Part shown: piece by piece, positions 1 to 10,414 of the stretch
Layout: every line of letters begins with the position of its first letter
Position numbering within the stretch: position 1 is the stretch's first letter
Source of the DNA: Hordeum vulgare subsp. vulgare
Taxonomy: Eukaryota > Streptophyta > Magnoliopsida > Poales > Poaceae
Assembly (NCBI RefSeq): GCF_904849725.1
Contig: NC_058521.1
Location: forward strand, 561,306,176 to 561,370,175
Length of the DNA stretch: 64,000 nucleotides
Reading direction: 5' to 3'
The notes under the pieces: model-generated
Databases searched by the model: none
What the model was told of the DNA's origin: nothing
Seen by the model: only the letters and a program-made list of their open reading frames with translations
Translations under genes and position numbers: made by a program

Positions 1-119
1 CAAACTTCTCCAACTATTCAATGCACATGAAGGTGGAAGTTTTCATATTCCTTTGGATAACTACCCCTTTTGAGACTACTTTCATAGCATAGATCAACTA
101 CCAAGCCACGTGCTTCCGT

Positions 120-226
120 GCTTTAATAGATATAAGTGAAGCACATAGAGCAAAATCAACTAGCTCAAAAGATATAAGTGAAGCACATGTGAGTTGAATT
201 GTCTAACCAAAGGATATAAGTGAAGC
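120..226 (-). repeat. TATAAGTGAAGC hairpin array, element A (3 copies)
   Basis: GATATAAGTGAAGC occurs at 129-142, 171-184 and 213-226, spaced about 42 bases. The first two are flanked by arms that pair partly (TGCTCTA with TAAAGCA; CTCA with TGAG, read on the minus strand). The same motif is iterated in elements B, C, E and H. Confidence 0.7.
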
Positions 227-401
227 TCGACAAAATCACGGCGAGTGCATGTCTCTCTCTCTAAGTGTGCAGCAAGGAAGATTGTGACACAAAAAAAATA
301 AAAGACTCCTACGATACAAGACACTCCAAGCAAAACACATAACATGTGGTGAATAAAAATATAGCCCCAAGTAACGTTACTGATGGATTGAAGACGAAAG
401 A

Positions 402-487
402 GGGGATGCCTTCCCGGGGAATCCCCAAGCTTAGGCTTTTTAGGAATCCTTTAATCAACTTGGGGTGACTTGGGCATCCCCAAGCTT
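402..487 (-). other. GGGGATGCC hairpin and internal PPT-like copies, element A
   Basis: Positions 402-410 (GGGGATGCC) face 418-426 (GGAATCCCC), a nine-base inverted repeat with one mismatch and a seven-base loop. The minus strand of 474-487 reads AAGCTTGGGGATGC, identical to the sequence preceding the 3' LTRs of elements B and C. Confidence 0.65.
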
Positions 488-1074
488 GAGCTCTTGCCAC
501 TCTTTATATTTTTGTCCATAAGAACTTCACCCAAAACTTGAAAACTTCACAACACGAAACTTAAACAGAAACTCGTGATAACATTAGTATAAGAAAGCAA
601 ACCACCACTTCCTTAGGTACTGTAGAAAACTTAAATTATACTTATATTGATGTTGGGTTACTGTATTTTCAATCTTCCATGTCTAATACCCCCCGATACT
701 ATCCATAGTTTCATCAAAATAAGCAACCAACTCAACAAAAACAGAGTCTGTTAACAGCAGACCAGTCTGTAGCAATCTGTATACTTCGTATACTTATAGT
801 ACTTCAAACATTCTGAAAAATTACTACAGTCTGAAGAATTTGCGTAGCAATCAGCAGCAAAAAGAATCAACTCAAAATCTCTTACAGAAATAAAATGAAA
901 AAAAATTCTTGAGCAGAAAGTTTCTGTCTTTTCCAGCATGACCAAATGATCATCCCCAAGACTAATCATAACGGTTTCACTTGGCACAAACACAAAAGAA
1001 ACACAAAAAACACAATCATAACAGAATTATGAAAGTGTGGAAAACACAAAACAGAAAGAAAAAGGATAGATTCA

Positions 1075-1090
1075 TTGGGTTGCCTCCCAA
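1075..1090 (-). other. Post-gag hairpin, element A copy
   Basis: On the minus strand this reads TTGGGAGGCAACCCAA, an inverted repeat about 100 bases after the end of the protease frame. It is preceded by a conserved block (minus strand of 1091-1124) with GCCTAGCTAAG and AACAATAGCGC. The same block follows gag in elements B, C, E and H. Confidence 0.7.
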
Positions 1091-1187
1091 CAAGCGCTAT
1101 TGTTTAACGCGCTTAGCTAGGCATAAGGTGATGGAATCACGTATAGTCATCTTTGGTGCTCAAACCATAAGTAGCCATCATCATATA

Positions 1188-3212
1188 TTAATAGGGCAAT
1201 CTTATTTTATTTCTACGAAAATGCTCCATGCCCTTCTTTAGAGGAAATTGAAATCTAATATTCCCTTCCTTCATATTGGTGATAGCACCAATAGTCCTTA
1301 GTAAAGGTCTACCAAGAATAATGGGACATGAAGGATTGCAATCTATGTCAAGTACAATGAAATCCACGGGTACATAGTTCTTATTTGCAACAATAAGAAC
1401 ATCATCGATCCTTCCCATGGGTTTCTTGACAGTAGAATCCGCAAGATGCAAATTAATAGAACACTCTTCAATCTCATGAAAACCAAGAATATCACATAAA
1501 GACTTTGGAATCGCGGAAACACTAGCACCCAAATCACACAAAGCATTGCATTCATAGTTTTTGATTTTGATTTTGATAGTAGGTTCCTACTCATCATGAA
1601 GTTTTCTAGGTATAGAGACTTCTAGTTCGAGTTTCTCTTCAAGAGATTTCATCATAGCATCTACGATATGTGCGGTAAAGGCTTTGCTTTGGCTATAAGC
1701 ATGTGGAGAGTTTGCAATGGATTGCATCAAGGAAATGCATTCAAACAAGGAGCAACTATCATAATTGAATTCCTTGAAATCCAAAGTGGGAGTTTCATTA
1801 CTACCCAATATTTTGATTTCTTCCACTCCACTCTCCACACGTGTATCATCAAGATAGGTGGACTCCGAATCATTGGGGCGTTTTTCAACCAAAGTGGATT
1901 CATATCCAGCCCCTTCATCAATAGGTTTGACACGAGAAAACAAAGATTCAAGAGGAGTCACACCAAGCACTTTAAGATCTTCGTGATTTGCATCACTAGA
2001 ACGCACCCTTTTAAACCATTCATGCCTAGCGCGAATTTGGGCGGTTGTTTCTTTGCTCTCATTCATGGAGACACTCATAGCTTCTAAGTTTCATCCAAGT
2101 TGACCTTGGGAGGAGCACATCTAAGTTTCAAAGCATCAATATCACAAGACATCCTATCAACGCTCTTAGCCAAATCGTCTATTTTGAGTAGTTTTTCCTC
2201 CATGGACGCATTGAAAATATTTTGAGAGTTGATGAACTCTTTGATATTACTCTCTAAATCAGAGGGTAATTTGTTGTGATTTCCATAAGTGTTGTTGTAG
2301 GAATTGCCATAATTGTTAGAGGAGTTGCTAGGAAAAGGCCTAGGAACATAGTTTCCTCTAAAAGCATTGTTGTTGCCAAAATTGTTCCTACCAACAAAAT
2401 TAACGTCCAAACTAGCATTGCTACTCTCAATCAAGGAATATAGTGGCATGTCATTAGGATCTAAAGGAGCATTTCTACTAGCAACCAAATTCATCAACTC
2501 ATCCATCTTAGCACTAAGCGAGTTCATTTCTTCTATAGCGTGTACCTTTTTGCTAGCAGGTGACCTTTCAGTGTGCCACTGAGAGTAGTTGGTCATGATA
2601 TTGTCTAGAAGTTTTGTAGCGTCTCCTAACGTGATTTCCATGAATGTTCCACCTGAGACAGAGTCCAAGATATTGCAAGAAGCAAAATTCAAACCAGCGT
2701 AAAAGATTTGTATAATCATCCACAAACTCAAGCCATGAGCGGGACAATTTCTAATCATTAACTTCATCCTCTCCCAAGATTGTGGAATGTGTTCATGATC
2801 AAGTTGCTTGAAATTCATGATATCGTTACGTAGAGAGATAATCTTAGCCGGCGGAAAATACTTGGATATGTAAGCATATTTGCACTTATCCCAAGAATCG
2901 ATACTATTTTTAGGCAAAGAAGAAAACCAAGTTTTCGCACGATCTCGCAACGAGAAAGGAAAAAAGCTTCAACTTAACAACATCATTATCCATATCTCTT
3001 TTCTTTTGCATATTGCAAAGCTCAATGAAGGTATTGAGATGGGATGCGACATCTTCACTAGGAAGGCCAGAAAATTGCTATTTCATAACAAGATTCAACA
3101 AGGCAGCGTTTATTTCATAAGATTCCGCACTAGTGGCGGGAGCAATCGGAGTACTAATAAAATCATTATTATTAGTACTCGAGAAGTCGCAAAGTTTGGT
3201 GTTTTCAGCCAT
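1188..3212 (-). pseudogene. gag-pro: gag-protease of element A, broken
   Basis: Gag forms the particle shell and the fused aspartic protease would process it. The likely start is the ATG at 3212 after the pyrimidine-rich leader. The gag core (about 2600-2950) has the Athila-type spacing AKTWFSSLP...SIDSW...YISKYFP...WERMKLM..CPAHG. The protease region (about 1190-1560) has the catalytic DLGAS motif and the later PIILGRPLLRTIGA block. Damage compared with element B: TAG replaces the Glu codon after LNLVMK (3078-3080), one extra base in a T-run near 2962, a one-base loss near 2085, TAG for Trp near 1587, and a stop after KIRLPY. The frame therefore changes at least twice. It cannot make a full product. 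Confidence 0.88.
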
Positions 3213-3229
3213 GATGACTTCAACAAACC

Positions 3230-3430
3230 AACAAGAGCACAAGCAAGCAAGAAAAACTGGCAAAGGAAAACGGCAAAAGGCAAATAAAAACGGCAAAGGA
3301 AAAAGGCAAAAAGGAAAAGGAGAAAGGCAAATGAAAACGGCAAAGGAGAAAGGCAAATGAAAACGGCAAATGTGAAGTGGGGGAGAGGAAAACGAGAGGC
3401 AACTGACAAAAAAGGTAAATGCAAGAGATG
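3230..3430 (-). repeat. Pyrimidine-rich leader of element A with GGCAAA-type repeats
   Basis: Between the primer sites and the gag start, the plus strand is a purine-rich series built from GGCAAA, GAAAACGGCAAAGG and close variants, so the element RNA would be CT-rich. Element B has a shorter, less regular version at 17880-18000 and H has a trace. It is probably a slippage-prone leader. I see no coding sense in it. Confidence 0.6.
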
Positions 3431-3473
3431 AGTTTGTGACACCTACTTGGATAGATCTTGACTTGATCTCTCC

Positions 3474-3589
3474 TCCCCGGCAACGGCGCCATAAATCCTT
3501 CTGCTAATGCGTCAATGGACCTTCCCCGGCAACGGCGCCAGAAATCCTTCTGCTACTGCGTCAACAGACCTTCCCTGGCAACGGCGCCA
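3474..3589 (-). repeat. Three tandem tRNA-Asp primer binding sites
   Basis: The plus strand carries TCCCCGGCAACGGCGCCA at 3474-3491 and 3523-3540, and TCCCTGGCAACGGCGCCA at 3572-3589. Each is the 3' end of tRNA-Asp, so each is a primer site on the minus-strand element. They sit in exact 49-base tandem units that also hold AGAAATCCTTCTGCTA. Confidence 0.85.
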
Positions 3590-3599
3590 GGAATCCTTC

Positions 3600-5154
3600 T
3601 GCTACGGTCTACGCCTATAGGGACTTCCTTGGCAAATATGCAAAGGATTTCCCCGCGGCCTTGGAGCCTTGCGTTGGTGTTCCCTTGAAGAGGAAAGGGT
3701 GATGTAGCACAGCGGCGGTAAGTATTTCCCTTAGTTTGAGAACCAAGGTATCGATCCAGTGGGAGGATCGCGTCAAGTCACAAGTACCTGCACAAACACA
3801 AAGAGCTTGCACCCAACGCTATGAAGGGGTTGTCAATCCCTTATAGATTGTTTGCAAAGTGAGAACTGAAAGCAAAGAGTAAACAAAGCAAAGTAAAAGT
3901 AAAAGTGGAGACGATAGTTGTGAATAGACCCGGGGGCCGTAGTGTTCACTAGTGGCTTCTCTCATGAAAGCAAGTAGACGGTGGGTGAACGAATTATTGT
4001 CGAGCAATTGATAGAACCGCGCAAAGTCATGACGTTATCTATGGCAATGATCATATCTATAGGCATCACATCCAAAACAAGTAGACCGATACTTTCTCCA
4101 TCTACTACTATTACTCCACACGTCGACCGCTATCCAGCATGCATCTAGTGTATTAAGTTCATAAGAACAGAGTAACGCCTTAAGCAAGATGACATGATGT
4201 AGATGGACAATCTCAAATCTATGATGAAAGCCCATCTTGTTACCCTTGATGGCAACAACATGATGCGTGCCTTGCTGCCCCTTCTGTCACTGGGAAAGGT
4301 CACCGCACGGTATGAACCCAAAACCAAGCACTTCTCCCATTGCAAGAATCATAGATCTAGTTGGCCAAACAAAACCCAAGACTCGGAGAGACTTACAAGG
4401 ATATCAAATCATGTATATAAGAAATCAGCAAAGACTCAAATATAATTCATAGATAATCTGATCATAAATCCACAATTCATCGGATCTCGACAAACACACC
4501 GCCAAAGAGGATTACATCGGATAGATCTCCATGAAGATCATGGAGAACTTTGTATTGAAGATCCAAGAGAGAGAAGAAGTCGTCTAGCTACTAACTACAG
4601 ACCCGTAGGTCTGAAGTGGACTACTCACGAGTCATTGGAGAGGCAACGATGTTGATGTAGAAGCCCTCCAACTCCAAAGTCCCCTCCGGTAGGGCACCGG
4701 GAAGGGTCTCCGGATGAGATCTCGCGGAAACGGAAGCTTGCGGCGGCGGAAAAGTGTTTTCGTGGATGCCCTAATTTTTCTGGGATTTTAGGGAATTTAT
4801 AGGCCAAAGAGCTAGGGCAGGGGAGCTCCACGGGGGCCACAAGCTTGGTAGCCGCCCCCTTGGTGGCGGCTATAGGGCTTGTGGGCCCCCTGTGGTTCTC
4901 CTGCCTTGGCCCTCAAGTCCCCCGATCTTCTTCTGTTCTGGAAAAATTTATTTCGGGGATTTTATTCCGTTTGGACTCCGTTCCAAAATCAGATCGGAAA
5001 AGAGTCCAAAACACAGAAAAAACAGGAACTCGCACTTGGCACTGAATTAATAAGTTAATCCCAAAAAAGATATAAAAGGTACATAAAACATCCAAAGTTG
5101 ACAAGATAACAACATGAAACCATGAAAAATTATAGATACGATTGAGACGTATCA
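3600..5154 (-). repeat. 5' LTR of element A
   Basis: About 1,555 bp. On the minus strand it opens TGATACGTCTCAATCG at 5154 and ends CGTAGCA at 3600. Length matches both LTRs of element B (1,557 and 1,554 bp). It holds a GC-rich block and the ATCTTCAATACAAAG-type segment shared by this LTR group. The exact 3' end is uncertain because the 49-base primer-site units next to it could be partly LTR. Confidence 0.82.
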
Positions 5155-5300
5155 GTGCTCTTTTTATATAGCTCACCTGTATGGACCTTGTAGGCCTTAG
5201 ATCAGCGGATAATACATCGTGCCTCAGTTTGGTCCTTGGGTCCTTGTGTTATAGATAGGCAAGGAATGGTTCGGCCCATGGAGCAATTACTGCCATGACC

Positions 5301-6284
5301 TCATGTGTTGAGGGTGTTTCCTCGATGGAAGGCCCGCTGATGACTTGATCGTCTTGCTGGGCTATGGCGGGGGGGGGGTACGATTTGCTCCTCACTGTCG
5401 GCTATTCTGCTCCCAGAGTCGTCGTGACATACCACAGAGGACTTAAAGAGCCTTTCCAGGTATATGTTATTGGGGACGGGGTCGCGTGCCGCGTCTAAGC
5501 AGGTGAGAACGTCCACAGCTTGATTATTGTCTCTTGAGACGCGATGGAATTCCAGTCCGTCGAATCGTGTCGATATCTTGAGTACGGCGTCTCTGTATGG
5601 TGCCATCTTCGGGTTTTTGGCGTCGAATTTGCTATTAATTTGTGATATGGTGAGGTTGGAGTCTCCTCGTACCTCAAGCCGTTGTACACCCATTGAGACT
5701 GCCATCCGAATACCATGCAACGATGCTTCGTATTTGGCTATGTTGTTAGAGTCGGCGTACATAATCTGTAGCACGTAGCGTACACTGTCCCCGGTAGGAG
5801 ATGTGAGGATTACCCCGGTTTCTAGACCAGCAAGGGTTTTCGATCCGTCAACGTACATGATCCAATGAGCATAGCTGCTATACTCTGTGGGGAGTTTGGC
5901 CTCCGTCCATTCCACAACGAAGTCGGCCAGCACTTGAGATTTGATAGCTCTTCGTGGCTTATAGGTGATCTCAAACGGCAGCATCTCGATGGCCCCCTTG
6001 GCAATCCATCCAGTAGCATCCTTGTTCTTAATTATATCGTCCAGGGGTACTTCCGATGTCACCGTGACTGCGCATTCCTGAAAATAGAGTCTGAGTTTGC
6101 GTGACGCCGTGAACACTATGTAAGCGATTTTCTGGTAGTGTGGGTTTCTGGTCTTGCATGGGGTAAGTACCTCAGATACGTAGTAGACAGGTCTTTGTAT
6201 CCATAACCGGTGACCCTCAGCTTCTCGTTCTAGGACGAGGACCGCGCTGATCACTTGATTAGTGGATGCTATGTGTAGCAACAT
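5301..6284 (-). pseudogene. RNH: RNase H and second (archaeal-like) RNase H of the Tat-lineage element
   Basis: An open stretch of 327 codons. Residues about 1-110 match the RNase H that follows RT in Gypsy elements (RPVYYVSEVL, ...RKLRLYF). Residues about 140-270 form a second RNase H with the expected acidic residues: YVDGS, AKYEA, RGDSNL and the final Asp in DNNQAVD. A second RNase H is the mark of the Tat lineage. The C-terminus runs into low-identity sequence before element A interrupts, where integrase would follow. Confidence 0.82.
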
Positions 6285-6521
6285 CGGTTCCCTTGGGTAA
6301 GGTGAAGCGAGTATAGGGTTGTTGGCCAGTAGCGTTTTGATTTCCTCCAGGGCCGTCGTGGCCTCCTATGTCCATTTGAAGTTTTAAGTCTTCTTCAGCA
6401 ACCTATAGAGCGGGAGGGCCTTCTCGCTGAGCCAAGAGATGAATCGGCTTAAAGCCGCCATGCAGCCTACCAATTTTTGGTCGTGCGGTAGCTCTACTGG
6501 GATAGCGAGTTCAGACAGAGC

Positions 6522-7652
6522 TCAGATTTTGGCCGGATTGGCCTCGATTCCACGCCGTGGCACTATAAACCCAAGAAGTCTGTCGGCTGGGACTCCAAAG
6601 ACGCATTTGTCCAGGTTAAGTCGTATGTCGTATGCCCATAGGCTGGCAAGTGTTTCTCTAAGATCACTTACCATTTGGCTCATGTGGCGGGTCTTGACGA
6701 CTACATCATCCACGTATGCCTCCACGGTTTTGCCATTTTTTCAGACATGTATGGATCATGTGTTGGTAAGTGGCGCCTGCATTTTTTAACCTGAAAGGCA
6801 TTGTGTTAAAGCAGAACGGACCTTATGGGGTTATGAAGGTAGTTGCTGCCTGATCGGATTCTTTCATTTTGATCTGATGGTATCCAGAGTAGGCATCAAG
6901 GAAGCACAGGGAGTCGTGTCCGGTTGTTGCATCGATGATCTGATATATTCGGGGTAAGGGAAAAGGATCCTTTGGGCATGCTTTGTTGAGGTCTTTAAAA
7001 TCGACACATAGCCGCCAGGATTTATCCTTCTTTGGTACCATGACCAAATTTGTGAGGCAGTCAGAGTGTTTGATGTCCCTAATAACTTCGCCAGTTCTTC
7101 CCTCATGGCTTGGCCCTTAGGTTCAGAAAATTGCCGGAGGGTTTGTTTAACCAGCTTAAAACCTGCTATTATGTTCATGTTGTGCTTGGCCAGCCCCCTG
7201 GGGATCCCCGAGATATTTGAGGGATGCGAGGCAAATATATCCCAGTCTTCGCATAGGAAGGCGCGTAGTGCTTCATCTACTGCTCGTTCCAGGTGGGCTC
7301 CAATGGATGCGGTTTTATTGGGGTCCATTGGATGTACGTGGAATTTGATAGTTTTGTCCGGCGGCTTGAAAGACGTAGATTTGGGTCGCTTGCCGAGGAC
7401 TACATCATCTTTGTCCACCACGGCCCGCAGGGCTGTTAGTCCTTCTGTGGCCAGCATTTCGGATGGTACCTCCAACGCTAGGGATGTCGTCTTATTTTCG
7501 GCTCGGAGCGCCCTTTGGGGATCAATTTCGACCGTGATTCTACCATTTGGCCCTGGCATCTTCAACTTCATATACGCATAGTGTGGTATGGCGTGGAATC
7601 TTGTGAAGGCCTCCCATCCTAATAGGGTTTGGTATCCACTATGGAATGGCAT
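6522..7652 (-). pseudogene. RT: reverse transcriptase of the Tat-lineage element
   Basis: It would copy element RNA into DNA. The upstream spacer (7652-7080) contains LLGWEAFTRFHAIPHYAYMK, usual between protease and RT in this lineage. RT proper begins near 7047 with VPKKDKSWRLCVDFKDLNKA and FLDAYSGYHQIKM, then shifts frame. The catalytic box AYVDDVVVKT is at about 6690-6720, with the usual downstream FGVPADRLLGFIV. At least two frameshifts and a stop separate these blocks. Confidence 0.85.
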
Positions 7653-7714
7653 GATGTGGAACAGGAGCTCCTCGGATCGTTAGTTATCGGGGGTACCGAA
7701 TACGACGTCGAATG

Positions 7715-8146
7715 TTATGCGTCCCATGCAGCGTGCCTCTTTGTCGGGGACAATGCCTCGAAAGGTGGTTGAGCTTTGCATGATCCGAGATTGGTTGAAT
7801 TGCATTTTATCGAGCGTATCCTCATAAATGAGGTTAAGGCCGCTACCCCATCCATGAGTACTTTGCTTAGTCTGAAGTCATCTATGATGGGGTTCAGAAC
7901 TAGGGCAACAGGTGTGCGGCCAGTGTTCGTTACTGGCTCATCATCTTGGTCGAAGGTAATAGGTGTGTTTGACCAGGGGTTTGTCTCCACTACATGGTTG
8001 ATTTGATTGAGCTCTCGAAAGGCTATCTTTCCCCGGCTTAGCGAGGAGAATGTTTCATAGATCCTTAGGATCTCTGTACTGTTGCTCGGCGGTGCCCTAG
8101 GCCCTTCGTGTCTTGATGTCTGGAGGATTACTTCCCCACTTTTCAT
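7715..8146 (-). pseudogene. pro: protease region of the Tat-lineage element
   Basis: The fragment has the Tat-type block PITFDQDDEPVTNTGRTPVA followed by LSKVLMDGVAAL, where Tat proteases usually have a LMDGGS-like active site. The Asp and the first Gly are present but the following Gly-Ser is not, so activity is doubtful. The frame differs from both gag and RT, as expected for a decayed polyprotein. Confidence 0.65.
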
Positions 8147-8334
8147 GACTTGTCAAACGACCAAACACGCTCGAAGGTTGTGTGTGGAAAGTGTGTCCGA
8201 CAGGACAAAGTGTATGGATCATGGTTTGTCCAATAGTGTGTCGAGGATCGACTTGTCCTTTGATGCTTACTTGTTTCTCTTTTCCGCGTGTTCGGAGGTA
8301 GCATGTCCCGTAAAGGTGTCTTCCTTCTCCGAAT

Positions 8335-9234
8335 TCACGTGTTGTGCTCGACGTAATTAGGCTTGATGCACATCTTCTGCATTTGCCAGGTGCTCTCCAT
8401 AGCGCAATACTTGAGTACCAGGTTTGATAGTTCCATGAAGGTTTGAACCCGGCGATGGGCTAGGGCGTTGAGAATGCCCTTGTCCCAGAAATGTGTCCGG
8501 AAGGCACCTATTATCTCATGGTCGCTGCGTCCTTCCTTCTTTCGAAGAAGGAGGAATCTCGCCCAAAAGTGGTGCACTGACTCACCCGGTCTTTGAATGA
8601 CCACGAGCGGGTTTGAATCTAATCCAGTTCTCAAGGGATGTTCAGGTCGGGTGGTGGGTGGGTTTAATTTTTGGATTCCCATTGGTTGTGCTCTCGTGAG
8701 TTAGGTCACTGCGTCCTTGACGGGATCATGTACTGAAGCAGCCCTCAGCCCTGAATCGTTCCCAGAGCTGGATAGGAGCTCCGGGTCGTTGAGTTTGTCC
8801 GCGCGGTCGGCAACTCGGATGTGTACCGTTCTTAATTTTGATGATTGGTACGAGGAGCCCTCGACTGGGCATTCGACAGTACTAACCAGATGCATGATGG
8901 GCGGGATGTGCATTTCCCTGTCGTCGGGTCTGATCCCGATCCAATCATAGATCGTGCCCTGACCATTAGTCGTGCCCAAAGCTTGGATTTGGTCGAGTAA
9001 TCTATGCAATGTTGGGATTTTGGCGGTTCTTGCGCCGCTTATGTGCTCGGGGTCAGCTGGTGTCCCTGATCCCTCGGCGGTACTTGAGATTGCCCTTGGG
9101 GAGAGCTCAGCTGACGCGAGTTTGGACGCCCCGAGCGTGTTGGGCTTTAAGGCCGGATCAGGTATGAAGTTCGTCTCGATGATTGGATTCACGGCCTCGG
9201 AGGCCAAAGCGTCGAGGTCCGTGCGCTCCATCAA
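8335..9234 (-). pseudogene. gag: gag of the Tat-lineage element
   Basis: Two open stretches lie in the same frame (9234-8701 and 8682-8335), split by a stop at 8701-8703. The first part is a low-complexity N-terminus. The second carries the capsid-like segment with RPGESVHHFWARFLLLRKK, typical of Gypsy gag (ES..HFW.RF.......DHEII.AF). No zinc knuckle remains before the frame ends. It lies next to the leader, as expected for gag. Confidence 0.75.
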
Positions 9235-9487
9235 TGGAGTGGAAAGACATGTGAACAGAAGGTCTCCCCAGGGTCGACAGTGAACTCTAGGATCCCGAAC
9301 CTGACTTCCTAACTAGGGAATTTTTTTCTAGTTTGACCGAGGTGGCCGGCGTGGAGGACGATGCCTCCGAACGCGAAGATTTGTCCGGGGACGAACAAGT
9401 CCATGTTGCAGACCTCCTTGCTGATGACCAGGCGTGCCATCGAACCTTTTAGTGATCCCGCAGTGGAACTCTCAATGAAAGCACCAA

Positions 9488-9933
9488 TGTCGGTGTCAAA
9501 ACCAGCACATCTCGGGTAGGGGTTCCCGAACTATGGACCTTGGATCGATGGGTTGTAGGAAGAAGGGGGGACAACGGTTTACCTAGGTTCGGGCCCTCCT
9601 ATGGAGGTAACACCCTACGTCCTGCTTGATTGTATTGATGAAGATGATTATAGAGTAAATCTACCTCGAGGTTGTATATGCTAAACCCTAGATGATTCAT
9701 CCTCCTCTACATGGATAGGGGTCTCTGGTTTATATAGACACCAGGGACCCTAGGGTTTACAAGTTACCCACTATAGTCGGGGGTGGATGAGCCAGCCTAG
9801 TCCTTCCAAGCTTGGAGCCCACGCCAGTCCACGGAGCATTCCTTACTGCGTACGAGGTTGTCAACTATCCGGACTTCGATGATATGATCCATGGACCGGC
9901 GCCTCGAGGACCCCTTAATCCAGGACTCCCTCA
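9488..9933 (-). repeat. 5' LTR of the Tat-lineage Gypsy element
   Basis: It reads TGTCGGTGTCAAAACC at 9488 to CCAGGACTCCCTCA at 9933 on the plus strand, giving TG/CA ends and 446 bp. The interior has GGTTTATATAGACACC, a likely TATA region on the other strand. The bases at 9465-9487 would be the primer site on the minus strand (TTGGTGCTTTCATTGAGAG); I cannot name the tRNA with confidence. Confidence 0.85.
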
Positions 9934-10244
9934 CCCCGATCTATTCACAACATATTGCTAAATCCTTCAATACCTTGTTGCCATTTATTTACTTTTTTTG
10001 GATTTTACAATTATCTACTCACCTCATTTGCTTGCAAATAACAAGACCAAGGGGACTGGCAACCCTCTTGCCCGCGTTGGGTGCAAGCTCTTTTGTTCTT
10101 TTGTGTGCAGCCGTTGTAGACGGTTGTGGTTGATATTCCTATTGGTTCAATAAACCTTGGTTTCATAACTGAGGGAAATACTTATCCGCATTGTGTTGTG
10201 ATAACCATTCCTCTTGACGAAAAACCCAACGCGGATCACAAGTA
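9934..10244 (+). repeat. 5' LTR remnant of element C
   Basis: It aligns with the end of C's 3' LTR (25045-25367), sharing TATTCACAACATATTGCTAA and ACTGAGGGAAATACTTA-type segments, up to the shared ATCACAAGTA. The left end is cut by the Tat-lineage LTR. The exact LTR end is uncertain by a few bases because neither copy ends in a clean CA at the point of divergence. Confidence 0.8.
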
Positions 10245-10258
10245 TGTGGAAGGATTTC

Positions 10259-10276
10259 CGGCACCGTTGCCGGGGA
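10259..10276 (+). other. Primer binding site of element C
   Basis: CGGCACCGTTGCCGGGGA differs from the complement of the tRNA-Asp 3' end (TGGCGCCGTTGCCGGGGA) at two positions. It sits just after the LTR. Confidence 0.75.
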
Positions 10277-10414
10277 ATATGATCACCAACTAGCAAGTAA
10301 CTCCGCACAAAATTTCATTCACTGTTCCTCTTTTTATTTGCCAGTATATTTAGTTGTCTCATAAAAAATAAAAATACAAAAATATTTACCTTTGCTTGTC
10401 GTTATTTTTAAGAC

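Larger units (their letters stand above)
1..5154 (-). mobile_element. Element A: Athila-lineage LTR retrotransposon, 5' part (non-autonomous)
   Basis: A minus-strand Gypsy element, entered from its 5' LTR at the right. Order on the minus strand is LTR (5154-3600), tRNA-Asp primer sites, pyrimidine-rich leader, broken gag-protease ORF (3212-1188), then a long non-coding 3' region to the window edge. No reverse transcriptase or integrase is seen, so it would depend on a helper. The 3' LTR lies outside the window. The right end abuts Tat-lineage sequence; the five bases beyond it (gtgct) should be the target duplication but cannot be checked here. LTR and gag closely match element B, so they are one family, probably Sabrina-like (name from memory). 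Confidence 0.85.
5155..9933 (-). mobile_element. Tat-lineage Ty3/Gypsy retrotransposon, 5' LTR to RNase H
   Basis: A minus-strand element with 446-bp 5' LTR (9488-9933), leader, gag, protease, reverse transcriptase, RNase H and a second RNase H, in that order. It stops at 5155 where element A begins, so the integrase and 3' LTR should lie beyond A, left of the window. It sits in the 5' LTR of element C: sequence right of 9933 resumes C's LTR. The second RNase H domain and the RT wording (KACPKDPFPLPRI, FLDAYSGYHQI) mark the Tat/RIRE2-like lineage. Every ORF is broken. Confidence 0.85.

Noticed and set aside
129..226. CRISPR-like spaced repeats (also in the other hairpin arrays)
   Set aside because: Repeats are short, degenerate, shared among transposons in a plant genome, with no cas genes.
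3110..3442. Phe/Leu-rich frames resembling membrane proteins
   Set aside because: They are readings of the CT-rich leader of element A; hydrophobicity comes from TTT/CTT composition.
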